A stretch of DNA of 32,872 bases from Plakobranchus ocellatus (Eukaryota; Mollusca; Gastropoda; Plakobranchidae), in the NCBI GenBank assembly GCA_019648995.1, contig BLXT01004901.1, positions 99,862 to 132,733 on the forward strand. The letters run 5' to 3'. This document shows, in pieces, positions 1-24,900 of the stretch (positions are counted from its first letter, which is position 1; every line of letters starts with the position of its first letter). The notes beneath the pieces are model-generated. The model saw only the letters and a list, made by a program, of their open reading frames with translations. It was not told the DNA's origin and ran no database searches. The position numbers and the translations under genes were made by a program.

Positions 1-775
1 CTCTGTATTTCTGTTTGTTAGATACACACACACTCTCTCTCTCTGTCTCTCTCATTTCTTCATAAATGTTTGTAAATCACATAACATGAGCCAAAAAAAA
101 ATGTACCTCTAACAAAGTTAAGAATGTAATAAAATTTATTCTATCAAAAATATCTCTTTGTGCCTCAGTACAACTTTTTTTCTCATACTCAATTTTTTAA
201 GAACTACATGTGCAGCATCCCACAAAATGAGTTGAGCTGCAGGTCTCCCACACTGAGATCAAATAAAAGTATTCAGAGAAGAAGTGAAAATTTCCAAAGC
301 TTACTTGTACAGGAAATCTATAGCATGTCTGTGGAAAGACCACACAGAGAGGTTAGTAGTTACCCCTCTCTAATTTATAGTTTTCATTGAAATCAGTCAT
401 GCAAAACCCAAACTCTGCTCAACTTTGAGGGACTGCTACACAAATGTTCTAGGTTTTAATTAATTAATTCAAATCTACACTTCAAACTTCAGGAAGAAAT
501 ACTGGTAGTTATTATTTCTTTATTGTATTGATGTAAGAATCTGTTCCATAAAGAAAGTGACAAAAAATGACATGAGTTTCTGCTTTCTTGTGGGACCTTG
601 GCAAGCTCTGAGACAACAAACGTTCAGTAAAATAATTATAACAATCGTTTCATCAATGCCTATCAAAAGTCACAGATAATAAGAAAAATTGTTCTGAGGT
701 CTCATGGTTTGACTTCAAAGTTAAACACTCAGCTACAAAGTGCAAATTAAAAAATTTGCATCTTGGTTGATATTA
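1..775. other. SMARCAL1 3'UTR and flank
   Basis: AT-rich sequence after the SMARCAL1 stop codon. It holds a short CA/CT simple repeat at about 24-52 and two candidate AATAAA signals on the minus strand. No protein-coding exon is recognised. Confidence 0.5.
519..524 (-). terminator. Candidate SMARCAL1 polyadenylation signal
   Basis: AATAAA on the minus strand, about 250 nt after the SMARCAL1 stop. A second AATAAA lies at 135-140. Either could end the transcript; I cannot tell which is used. Confidence 0.4.
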
Positions 776-14189
<13,414 letters not shown>

Positions 14190-14249
14190 TTTTACTTTCT
14201 TTAAAGACTGTTACGTTCCACTTATGACCCAATGTTTTCTCTTCATTTC
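14190..14249 (-). other. SMARCAL1: Probable SMARCAL1 5'UTR part of the first coding exon, with short uORF
   Basis: On the minus strand a good acceptor (ttgtttacag) lies 60 nt before the start codon. The coding exon therefore probably begins at 14249 and a further noncoding exon lies upstream. This leader has an ATG at 14246 opening an 11-codon ORF that stops at 14211, before the main start. The true transcription start is not visible. Confidence 0.5.
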
Positions 14250-14860
14250 CTGTAAACAAAAGAAAAAAAGTTATTGTTGTTTTAAAAATAAAATTGGTAT
14301 TTAATGTATGTATGTATCAAAAAAGAAAATAAAATGCACCACCAGCAGCAGAACAGCAAAACTTGTCTTGAGACTAGTCCAAAATGAGTTAAATGCAAGC
14401 TCTGACCATATATGCGATAACTGATAAAAGAAAAAAAAAAGTAAAGATATTGAAATTCTGTGGTAAGATTTGTAATTTTTTTCTTTTTTTTTTAAGTGAA
14501 AAGGAATGAAAAAAGAAAATTTAATTCTATATTCACAAAATTTTTATGTTTGGCATTCGACTAACACTGGTCTCAAAATACTTTAATTTAGTTATAATGT
14601 TGAAAGAAACTGGCAAAAGACTAAGTGTAATAGAAAAACGAATGACAAATACATGGCATATCAATAGAAATAGAGTGCATGAAATAGACCCGAAATATGC
14701 CATGACCATAAGAAAAAGAGTCTCTGTTGTGTGTTTCTCAAATGGGATTTTGATACTGATGAAAAAAGGCATAATTTCAAATCCCTAATAAAATGGTGAA
14801 AGAATTGTTGCTTTTACACCTTCAAAAGAAATGAAATAAAAGTACTGACAATCAGTATAT
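14250..14860. other. Upstream region or 5' intron of SMARCAL1, nothing certain
   Basis: AT-rich. Open frames on both strands at about 14533-14788 have no recognisable family and overlap each other. Confidence 0.4.
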
Positions 14861-14924
14861 TAAATGTAAAATGGACACCAAAATATGGGTATGAAAACGT
14901 AACGCATATAAAATATGGTCACTG

Positions 14925-15110
14925 GTGAACAAAGTAAGTGCTGGACATCCAACGAGGAATCAGAGAAAAAACTGGAAGCAGTAGAGATATGGTTATGATG
15001 TCATGGACATAAAAAAAAGTCGAGTGAATCGGTACTGAAAGAAGTTAACTTGACCGATCACTAATTAGAACATAAGGTGGAGATTAAGAACTATTATGAT
15101 TACTCCTAGC
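14925..15110 (+). mobile_element. Weak LINE reverse-transcriptase C-terminal remnant
   Basis: Plus-strand translation contains SKCWTSNEESEKKLEAVEIW and then, past a stop, SSESVLKEVNLTDH. These resemble the C-terminal block of APE-type LINE ORFs (WTL-x-x-x-EKRLEA-x-EMW, then NE-x-VL). Stops and frameshifts are present. Match is short, so confidence is modest. Confidence 0.45.
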
Positions 15111-15135
15111 GACATAAAGGTGTAGATTATAGTAA

Positions 15136-15447
15136 TCACTGGAAAAAGTGAATGCAAACACTCTAGGGGAATAACGGTAATCCTTACTGTCTGCGGTGTT
15201 TGTTTAGGCCTACCGATAATATTGACGAAATGAAGTGATTTTAGTTGATAAGGTCCACTCTAGAAAAAAAACTCGAGAGATCTTAGGAAATTGTGTTTCA
15301 TTTTCACATTATCGCATTTGATATCCAAATCGGACGAATCAACTAAAACCCGTTTATTTTCGACAGATTTATCGGTTTCTTATGGACCGCAGATGGTAAG
15401 GATTACAGTTATTCCCCTAGAGTGTTTGCATTCACTTTTTCCAGTAA
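15136..15447. mobile_element. Foldback / MITE-like element with long imperfect inverted arms
   Basis: The first 60 or so bases (CACTGGAAAAAGTGAATGCA onward through CTCTAGGGGAATAAC and CTGCGG) recur inverted at about 15387-15447 with few mismatches. Similarity between arms continues inward more loosely to about TTTTAGTTGAT on each side, so arms total roughly 120 bp around a short centre. No coding capacity. Target-site duplication not resolved. Confidence 0.88.
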
Positions 15448-15450
15448 CTT

Positions 15451-15939
15451 TCTAGATCTAATCTAGATCTAGTTTGTCTGGAGAATCATCGCTAAAAAAA
15501 TGTCTGTTCCAGACAGGATAAAAAAGAATAAATTAAATAATTTATTATATAATAGAGCCTGGCTTAGAATCAGGACCTTGAGAGCAGTAGCAGCACAGGA
15601 GGATTATCACTCGGGAAAAAATCCTTCCACGAAAATATTAAAAAAAAATACTTTATTTTGTCTAGCCTTGCCATTTAAATTTCGCTGATTCTAGTGACTG
15701 AAAACTCCATGTTATGAAGCCAAAACAATTTCTTAACTTTTTCCTTGAAAACTTACACGTCATAAGTTCGAAACCGAAAGTAGAACACTCGAACAAAATC
15801 CAAATATATTATTGAGATAGCATGCAAAGTCCTAAAACAGACATAAATTTAGATCTAGATTTATTTTAGACGTCTATATCTCTGTAGTTCTGATTTATCA
15901 TGTAGGAGCGGGATCTAGTCCATAATCTAGATCTAGAGG
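15451..15939. repeat. TAGATCTAGAT simple-repeat cluster, left of gap
   Basis: Short runs of the CTAGAT/AGATCT motif at about 15451-15472, 15850-15861 and 15924-15938, with another run to the right of the gap at 17092-17127. AT-rich sequence between them has no recognised coding content. Confidence 0.7.
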
Positions 15940-16002
15940 TAACATAATGTTTTTAGGTATACCATGTTTTTATTTACCACCACAGTCTACATTCGGAGAC
16001 AT

Positions 16003-16194
16003 CTAATATTCTATAGCTAGAGCCCGAGCTAGGCTGGCGAAGCTTGCTCACTGTAAAACATGGAGTGTGGAGGAGAGGATTTGGGCGATATGTCAATATG
16101 TCGAGTGCATTGAAAACTACCTATAAAACATGACGCTATTTGTTATAAAAACTGATACTAAATTATTCATTGTTTCATCATTTCTTTTTTTTTT
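16003..16194. repeat. 192-bp direct repeat, left copy, truncated by gap
   Basis: Matches 17228-17419 with three substitutions and ends inside a poly-T run at the assembly gap. Flanking sequence to its left does not match that left of the other copy, so the repeat has a definite left boundary at the CTAATATT. Confidence 0.97.
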
Positions 16195-16982
16195 NNNNNN
16201 NNNNNNNNNNNNNNNNNNNNNNNNNNNNNNNNNNNNNNNNNNNNNNNNNNNNNNNNNNNNNNNNNNNNNNNNNNNNNNNNNNNNNNNNNNNNNNNNNNNN
16301 NNNNNNNNNNNNNNNNNNNNNNNNNNNNNNNNNNNNNNNNNNNNNNNNNNNNNNNNNNNNNNNNNNNNNNNNNNNNNNNNNNNNNNNNNNNNNNNNNNNN
16401 NNNNNNNNNNNNNNNNNNNNNNNNNNNNNNNNNNNNNNNNNNNNNNNNNNNNNNNNNNNNNNNNNNNNNNNNNNNNNNNNNNNNNNNNNNNNNNNNNNNN
16501 NNNNNNNNNNNNNNNNNNNNNNNNNNNNNNNNNNNNNNNNNNNNNNNNNNNNNNNNNNNNNNNNNNNNNNNNNNNNNNNNNNNNNNNNNNNNNNNNNNNN
16601 NNNNNNNNNNNNNNNNNNNNNNNNNNNNNNNNNNNNNNNNNNNNNNNNNNNNNNNNNNNNNNNNNNNNNNNNNNNNNNNNNNNNNNNNNNNNNNNNNNNN
16701 NNNNNNNNNNNNNNNNNNNNNNNNNNNNNNNNNNNNNNNNNNNNNNNNNNNNNNNNNNNNNNNNNNNNNNNNNNNNNNNNNNNNNNNNNNNNNNNNNNNN
16801 NNNNNNNNNNNNNNNNNNNNNNNNNNNNNNNNNNNNNNNNNNNNNNNNNNNNNNNNNNNNNNNNNNNNNNNNNNNNNNNNNNNNNNNNNNNNNNNNNNNN
16901 NNNNNNNNNNNNNNNNNNNNNNNNNNNNNNNNNNNNNNNNNNNNNNNNNNNNNNNNNNNNNNNNNNNNNNNNNNNNNNNNNN
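16195..16982. other. Assembly gap (788 N)
   Basis: Unknown sequence. Starts in a poly-T tract. Frames that appear open across it are artefacts. Confidence 1.
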
Positions 16983-17091
16983 TATGCTTTTTTTATGATG
17001 TTTCTTACACGGCTGGCTCTATTTCTATGGAAATTAGAAAAAAAAATTATTCTCATACCATCAGCTACAAATGAAATGAAAAGGCAACATT

Positions 17092-17127
17092 TTAGATCTA
17101 GATTTAATATCTAGATCTAGATCTAGA
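17092..17127. repeat. TAGATCTAGAT simple repeat, right of gap
   Basis: Contains two runs of AGATCTAGAT-type sequence separated by a short spacer, the same motif as the cluster left of the gap. Confidence 0.75.
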
Positions 17128-17227
17128 CACTGATAACACTTGTTGCCCACCCACTGACGCCAAATAATCGAAATGGCCATCCACTTTAGGAGGAAAACTG
17201 ATAGGGACCGTAGTGCTCCACCAGTGC

Positions 17228-17419
17228 CTAATATTCTATAGCTAGAGCCCGAGCTAGGCTGGCGAAGCTTGCTCACTGTAAAAAATGGAGTGTGGAGGAG
17301 AGGATTTGGGCGATTTGTCAATATGTCGAGTGCATTGAAAACTACCTATAAAACATGACGCTATTTGTTATAAAAACTGATACTAAATTATTCCTTGTTT
17401 CATCATTTCTTTTTTTTTT
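17228..17419. repeat. 192-bp direct repeat, right copy
   Basis: Same sequence and orientation as 16003-16194, offset by 1225 bp, about 98 percent identical. It continues past the poly-T tract into single-copy-looking sequence. Confidence 0.97.
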
Positions 17420-18833
17420 TTTGTTTCCTCTTTCAAAGGAACAGTTATATAAAAGCTACGGGGTGTACAAAGATTGGGGCCTATAATGCTAAGTGGCTTT
17501 CTTCAAGGACAAAAGTTTGTCTGCATTTTGCAGCATTGCCTTTCAGTTTTACTAAATTTATACTCTATCTATTTTCAAATTAAATCTAATAAGCACAAAA
17601 TCATTTAAGCATTTTTTAAATTCTAAGGCTAGCATTCATGAGAAAAGAATACTTGTGTTCCACAGGGCAATGTTGATATGCTATCCTCCTTATTTTTGCT
17701 CAAACAAGACAAGGCTAGGCCCTTACTGGGTCATTGACTTGCATTTAGTGAATTGAGTAAATTGTAAGACGTCTCCTAAGTTTGCAAATAATACAGTGTC
17801 CCTTTAACAGTTTTATATGTAGGCCTATAACTTTTGATCGATTGCCAAAAAGTGGACCCCAAAAGTATGTTTTATAAGTTCAATTTTAAAAAAAAATATA
17901 TGCCTAATAGAAAATCTTTTGTACATAACGATGATAACAGCCCACGTTTTGGCAAACCTCTTTTACTAGTACTTTAGGCCTTAGTGTCACCGGTTATTCA
18001 CATTATGTGTATGTGTTTATGTGTATTACTAATCAAAAAGGGCAGTGCTTTAGATCTACCTTCTTACCAAAAATGGGTCAATAATTTTGTTCTAATTCTT
18101 ACAATAAGAATACACACAAAGCATCCACCATTCCTTTTATTTATTCTTCTAGCTCTAAATTATAAGCACTTTAAGAACGCTGCCCCTTTCTCCTCATCTG
18201 TCCCTTCTCATATTCATAAGGCCCTATATCACACCAATCATATTATATCAGGAGAGAAGAAATCTGCAAAACTTTTCAAGGATTTCATTAGTTGATAATT
18301 ACAGAGATCGCACAGTCATCCACGAGATTGATATGTAAATGTTAAGGAGAACTTTGACTTAGAACCAAGTCTGTTTGTAAAGCCAGTATTTGGGCGCCCC
18401 ACTGTTACCAGGAAGGAGGGGCAAACTGACTCGCCGCACCTCCCAAATTTTCTTCAGTGAAGCCGATATACCAGTGTGATGCGATCTTGAGCTTAAATCA
18501 TTTTTTTTCCATGAAGATACAATGCTAGGCCTTTAAATTCATTGCATAAATAATGTTTTTACATTTTAATTTACAATCTTTACAATCTTAACTAAAATTG
18601 CCAGTGAAAATTTTTCCTGTGTGCCTCCATTTCTTAGATACCTGGAGAATATGAAGCGCATATTCTTGGTTCATAAGTTAAAAAAAAATATAAGGATGAT
18701 ATTATTTTTAAATCAGTTTATATGTTTAAAAGTTGTTATAGATTTAATGTTTTTTTGTTATTATTTTGATCTTTACAATAGGTCCGATTTCTACATATGG
18801 CCTATAACTGTTGGTTTGTAAAGTGAAGAAAGC
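17420..18833. other. Upstream region of STX18
   Basis: AT-rich. A more GC-rich patch at about 18390-18450 (TGGGCGCCCC and AGGAAGGAGGGGC) is the best candidate for a promoter or noncoding first exon. An acceptor-like ctttacaatag ends at 18781, 53 nt before the STX18 start, suggesting a 5'UTR intron. Open frames at 17984-18295 and 18621-18821 are not recognised as genes. Confidence 0.4.
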
Positions 18834-18983
18834 ATGGCAGATGTCACAAATGTATTCAAGGCAACAGTGAAGGCTTTAAAATCCAGAAACAAAGCCTTAA
18901 GTGAAATGAGCAATGAAGATCCACCAAGCCAGACTACTTCAAAAAGGGAGAAAAGTGACTTTGAATCAAGAGCTAAAGAGCTG
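18834..18983 (+). CDS. STX18: STX18 exon 1
   Basis: Residues 1-50, beginning [20 protein letters not shown], close to human ITLLFRASVKTVKTRNK. Ends FESRAKEL at the donor gtatgg, phase 0. Confidence 0.95.
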
Positions 18984-21900
18984 GTATGGTTTAATTAATT
19001 ATGTATAGTGGACATTGATTATAGGTGTCACTTGTCAAACGGAAAAGTTTAATTTTATATTTTCACTACATCATTTGAGTTGTAATTTGTACCTTTAAAG
19101 GAAGATATTATTACTGTTTCATGTATAAAATTATTTCTAATGTAAGGCTTGTGAGTAGTGCAGGTTCATTTAAAAAAATGTATATATGCTTAACTTCTTT
19201 TCACATTTTCCTTCAGGTCAAAACAATTTCAAGGCTTCGAGATTTTTTGTTGCAACACAGAAAAGAATATGTGAGCTCAGGAAGGTGAAGTAAACCTTGA
19301 AAAAAAAATGTTTTAATTTTTTTTTTTTAGGTATAACATTGAGATGCATATCGAAAAGTTACGAGGTTCTGTTTGAATAGATTTCACAAATGAAAATGAG
19401 AGCATATATATATATATATTTATATATACCAGTCCAAATCTACCTGAAGTTATACTTTGAACATTTAGAACCATTGATAGCTTAAAGCTTCAGTCTGTGA
19501 CTTTTGTAAAAATAAAATGGGATGCAGATGTGTTAATGCTGACAAAACATCTTTAAAAAGTTTAAAGTGTATAAAAAAGCATTTTTCTCAAATGTGTTAT
19601 ATGAAATATCAGACTAACTAGAACTGGTCTCAAGGCGTAGATTTCTTAACTTAAATAATTTGATTTTCAGTACATACCAATAATGGATAATACCATTCTC
19701 TGTCAAATGTTAAAAAGAGGCAGTTATTTCAAAGTCTCAGAAAGCCATATTGAATAATTTGAATCCAATGCATGCAAAAAAGCAATCTTCCCTGAATACA
19801 GTGCATTGTCAGGTTCTGAATTACTAGGGTAAATTGTATTGCCCCTTAGTTTTCGACAGTTGAAAGCTAAGCCATAGCATTCAGCGGACAAAAGGGACCT
19901 AAAGCAGAGGTGAAGAATAAAGAGCATCAAAGGAATGAAGCAAGTGTGAAACTGACCAGCTTGGGCCTAGCCTCAGGAAATGTGGATGGAGATGAGAAGG
20001 ATGCAACTGGTCTAGAAAAGACTGTCTTTAATCCTACCAGATCATAGAATTGGAAGTAAACAATAGATGTTTCCAGTGAAGTATTAATAAGTGTACACGA
20101 TGTGACGGTAGGGAACTTGAAACGGGATGCACGATTGAAAATAATGTGTTGTCATTTGAAGGAGTGCTGTATTATAGGATTCAGTTTCTAATATCCAAAA
20201 CTTAAGCTACTTTGTATTAGAGAAAGATCAAATTAGGTATTAACTAAGTGTGGATTGCTGTACTGACACAACTATTATATATCTTTCTCTCTAATTTTCG
20301 TTACAGCTTATTATCAATAGGAGGATCAGGTTTATCGGAGTCAGAACGAGACCAGATTGATAATGATGCTCAGGAAATTATGAAGACTTGCAAGCAGACA
20401 ATTGTCATGTTTAGAGTTGAAGCAGACAGACAGAAGGCTTTGCCTCAAGTCAAAGAGCATAGAAATGCTGTCATGATCCTTATAGAGTCCTACCTTAAAG
20501 GTGTGTAACTTCCTTTCCTCTTTTTTCTTTCTATCCTTGATTTTTTTTTTCCAGTTTTTGTTAGTTTTTAATGCTACACTGGGATATTGTATTTTAAGTG
20601 TAAACATAATGTTTTGGCCAAAAAAGAAATATAGTAATGTCTACTTAATTCAATTTGTTGGAAAAAACAACTAACATTTTGATTGGTGAAAATTAATAAT
20701 AATAATATAAATAATAACAATAATAATAATAATAAATGTATTTTTGATAATTTGAAATGGAAACGCCCACATTTTTGTCAAGATTTGTGTCAAACGTGCA
20801 CTATTTTCTGCAGTGCCCAAGGCTTAACTCTGATTGTTTGGTGAACTTGATAATTGTGATATAGACCAAACTGTTGTCTCAAACCAAAATGAAAGTTGTT
20901 CAGCCAGTAGTTACTTAATTCAGAAAATGGATGAACCAAATCGTTCAACTTGTTTTCTTGCTATTATTCAAGAATTTTTAAAGATATTCTTAATGTGAGA
21001 ATAATCTATTTTGTCTATTGAAGATGAGAATCCATTCTACAATTTTGAAGTATACTTTAAAAATAGTCTTTTTGTGAATTTGCAGAGAAATACTTTGTTT
21101 TTCACACTTTTTTTGTAACATAGTTGAATACTGTCATGGCCAAATGAAGTGCCATATCATTCATAGACTTAACAACACCAATACTACACTTCCTTTGGTC
21201 ACGGTAGTATAGATAAAAATATCTCATGGCCCATTATCCTTAGCCTTTTTAACAAAAGTAAATAACAGTGACTAATAAAAAAAGTTTTTCAAATAGTTAT
21301 TAAATATTTTTGCATCAAACCTCCACGAGTTTGTAGATAAAGGGATGGGAAAATTATATGACGAGCATTATATGAAAGATTTTGACTTCTACTCCCCTAT
21401 CACTATCAGCATCATGTGATCATAAAGTGTCAAATATATGTGGCTCCAATCCTTCATTTCAAGCAAAACTGTGGAAAGAGCAATACCAAATCTGTATGCT
21501 CGCAAAAGAAAAGTTGAGGGGCTTTACCTCTAGATTAAGTTTAAATAAATATGTACACAGCTTTATCCAGATTTTATGGTGTTTCCCTTTCTTAAGTATT
21601 GGACATCACAAGAGTATGATACTAGATGATTACATGTCGCTGAGCTTTGCTTTTCACCGGACTCTGATAAACTTTGATTACTTTTAATGGTAAATTATTT
21701 TTATTGCACCTGGATACTTGTAGGGATGCAATGATAGATTTACAAAATACTTTAAAAAAACAGATTTCATTGATGCTTTTTTGGAAGACGCCTAATTCAA
21801 AAGATCTTTACAATTATTATGATATTAGTGGGAGAAAGATCAGTTTTATATAGTAAAAAAGTGGATTTAACAACACTCTATTTTTTCAGTCTAGCTTGAT

Positions 21901-24900
21901 TTTTTCCCTTCTATTTAGTAACATACAGCAAGGCAACTGGAGCATATCATTTACTAGGTGCTACGTACATTTTTGCACTAGAACCTGTAAAAAGTTTGTA
22001 TTGACTCTAAATACAATCTTGTAGACCACTTATATCTTTTCACAGAATTGGGATTGGCATTTCTCTCTGCAAAAGTGAACAGCGTATTGTTCAATGTTTA
22101 AATATGTGACGTGTAACTGGTTTGCCCTGATTGCCTGATGTTCATATTATATTCATAAATACACATTCTAAGTGGTTTTTTTTTTCATTTTCTTTGACTT
22201 TTATTTTCGTGAGTTCTTGAAATCACTTCTTCATTATTTCTATTGTGCTATCCCAACAGCAATATGCAAGATATACAGTGAGCAAAAAGCTGTGCGAGTA
22301 AAACGAGTAGTGGACAAAAAGAAAATGTGAGTGGCTGTTTAATGGAAAAGTGCTTTGCTGTTTTCTAGTTAGGCTTTAAATTATGCATGTATGTGAACTA
22401 AGTTTTATATTTTGTTTCGTTTTGTTTTTGTTTCCAATAGAAGTGAAGGGGTTAGTTTTATGTTCATGTGTTTTTTTCCTTTTTATAATAAATTTAAAAA
22501 ATGTCCCCCTCCCTCCAAAATGAACAAAATTAAAGAAAAAAAAAATTGGCATGAGTTAGAAATATCTTAGCAACTGCTTTTATGGCAAAAAAACAAAAAC
22601 AACAAAAAGGCAGATGGTCATCGCAAAATTTACACATTTATACAAGATTATGTTATAAATTATACTATAAGAAGTTGTAAGATGGAAGGAAGAAAAAAAC
22701 AAGTGATTAGCATTTTTGATTGTGTTTGATTTGCCATTGTGGGTATGCTAAGGGATATACATTGTGTAAGTTGCTTCAATATTGGACAAGTTTTTTTAAT
22801 GCTTTCACATCAGTTTGTTACGGCTTTTTTCCTTTTGCCTTTTTTTTTTCACTAGATCAAAACTGGAACCAGAGAGGAAGCACAGCCAATATACAAGAAA
22901 GCAATTAAAAAAAGAATTTGCCAAGGATCATAATTCTACAATGTCTGATAAGGAAAACATTTCTCCAGGTATATATTTTTATTTCACATTTGTGCTATAT
23001 TTTCATTCTATTTTATAGTGAAAATGAAATAAAAATTACTTATAATGGTGAAGCTTATCTTATAAAATTATTAGAATTTGTTTTGTTCCAACACTCCTCA
23101 GTTTTGTGTAACAGAATGCACTGGCAAGCTGAGGAGTCTGGATGAATTATATCCCAAAATGTACCAGTTTGTCATGGATTCCCAATTTTTACCTTGTTTG
23201 TGTCTGTTATCGGAATGAAATATTATGCTTAAATTGTACTATAATGCACTTGCATATGTGTGTATATTTGGAAGTAGAAATGTATCTGAGAATATATATA
23301 TATAAAAAAAAAAAAACACTTGTAGTCCTATGGCTTGCCCATTCATTTTCATTGGACTTTCCTCTGTTGCTCATTAAAGAAAGAAAGATATTCTCCTCTG
23401 AGATGTGATTTATTTTTAATTTTACAGACTATTTAAGTAATGAATTTTCAACTTTTTGATTGATAAAGCTTATTTATGTGATGTTATTTGAAAAAAAAGT
23501 TGGCCTGATTACATTAATTTCTGCTCTATTAGAGACTGACAGATTGCAGTCAACAAGAGCAGTCATAGAGGAGACACCAGTGGTTGAGAATGAAGATGAT
23601 CAGATCACACTTGAAGAGGCACAAATGGTACATTTTAATAGAGCGAGTAGCTACTTACTGATAAATATTCAGACCTGTCTTAAAAATCGTCTGACTTCAT
23701 CTTCTTTCTTGATTCACACTTTAATCCCCCATTAAGTCTGAGACCTAATATAAAAACTATGTGGCTCTCTCATCTTTAATCTTGACTTATTCAAAAAGTT
23801 TGCACTCTTTTAGTCATGTACAATACTAAAATTCCACACATTAAATTATTTTTTGGTGTGGGCCTGATTTCAAAGGGTTACTTCACGTATCAATGATAGG
23901 CATAACAAACCTCTGAGGGGCTGGCTTCGTGAATAGGGAATTAAAAAATTAATATCTTTATGTGCAGAATTATTTTTTTCAAAGTGACTATTTTCCCGAA
24001 CACTCGGGAAAATAGGTGCAGTCCTTATTTTCCCAAACTCAAAGGAAAAGGGATCTGCAAGGGGACCCCATGCTTCTAGATTTAACTTCATCAGCTGAGT
24101 ATGAGTATGAGTAAGCCAGTGTTGTCGTTTTTATTCAGCCTTCACAAGTTACCGATAAAATGAATAGTCGAAGGCCAAGTTTATATTATATTTCACACAA
24201 TGTATATTAATATCATGCCTGCGACCTCTTCATTTCATTGATAGCTGATGAAGGTAGATCTAAAGCACTGGTGCCCTTTCCATGTGTTTTTACGGCCACA
24301 TTTTACAAGCAATAACTTATATTGTGCGTTTATCTGTTTTTTGGGAGATTTTTTGTTCCTTTCCTTAAAAGTTGGTATCTGTTTTTAGTAGACACTGTTA
24401 AAATTGTCTATATTATCTCAATCTGTCTGTAGACCTATCCCTTTTTGACTCACAGCCCAACGGTCGATCTTTCTAACTGAATTCTCTCTCTCTCTCTCTT
24501 TCTTTATAAAATAAAGGGTGCGGGAAAATAAGGTCAGCCATTTTTTTTCCAAAAGAGAAAAGGGTTTAAAGTTATATTTTGAGTGTGTTACTGGTGAATT
24601 TTTTTTTGGTAATGACCATTACCTGTAATGTGTTTTCATCTTGACTGTTTAAAAGGTTTCTAGCAAAATAGAAGCAGTGGTTAAATCAGGCCTTGATTTA
24701 TATGTTTTTCATACACACAGTTTGAGCTGGAAAACAAGACATTATATGAGGAAATGAATAGCATGGTTCAGGAAGTCAGGTAATCATACTTCTCTTTTGT
24801 GTCAGAGTGTGTTTTGTTTCTTTTGTTGTTCAAATATCACCATGTTTTTTTTCCCGCGTTGTGGCTTTGTTTTGATTTGTATTGTAGTTTGTACTGATTA

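Noticed and set aside
14533-14788. Overlapping open frames on both strands
   Set aside because: No recognisable family, no splice or start support, and each is the complement of the other.
15755-15780. GTTCGAAACC resembling a tRNA B box
   Set aside because: No A box, anticodon arm or cloverleaf can be drawn around it.
16130-17114. Long open frames across the N block
   Set aside because: They are open only because N cannot encode a stop.
17984-18295. 103-codon open frame upstream of STX18
   Set aside because: Low-complexity hydrophobic composition, no family and no transcript evidence.
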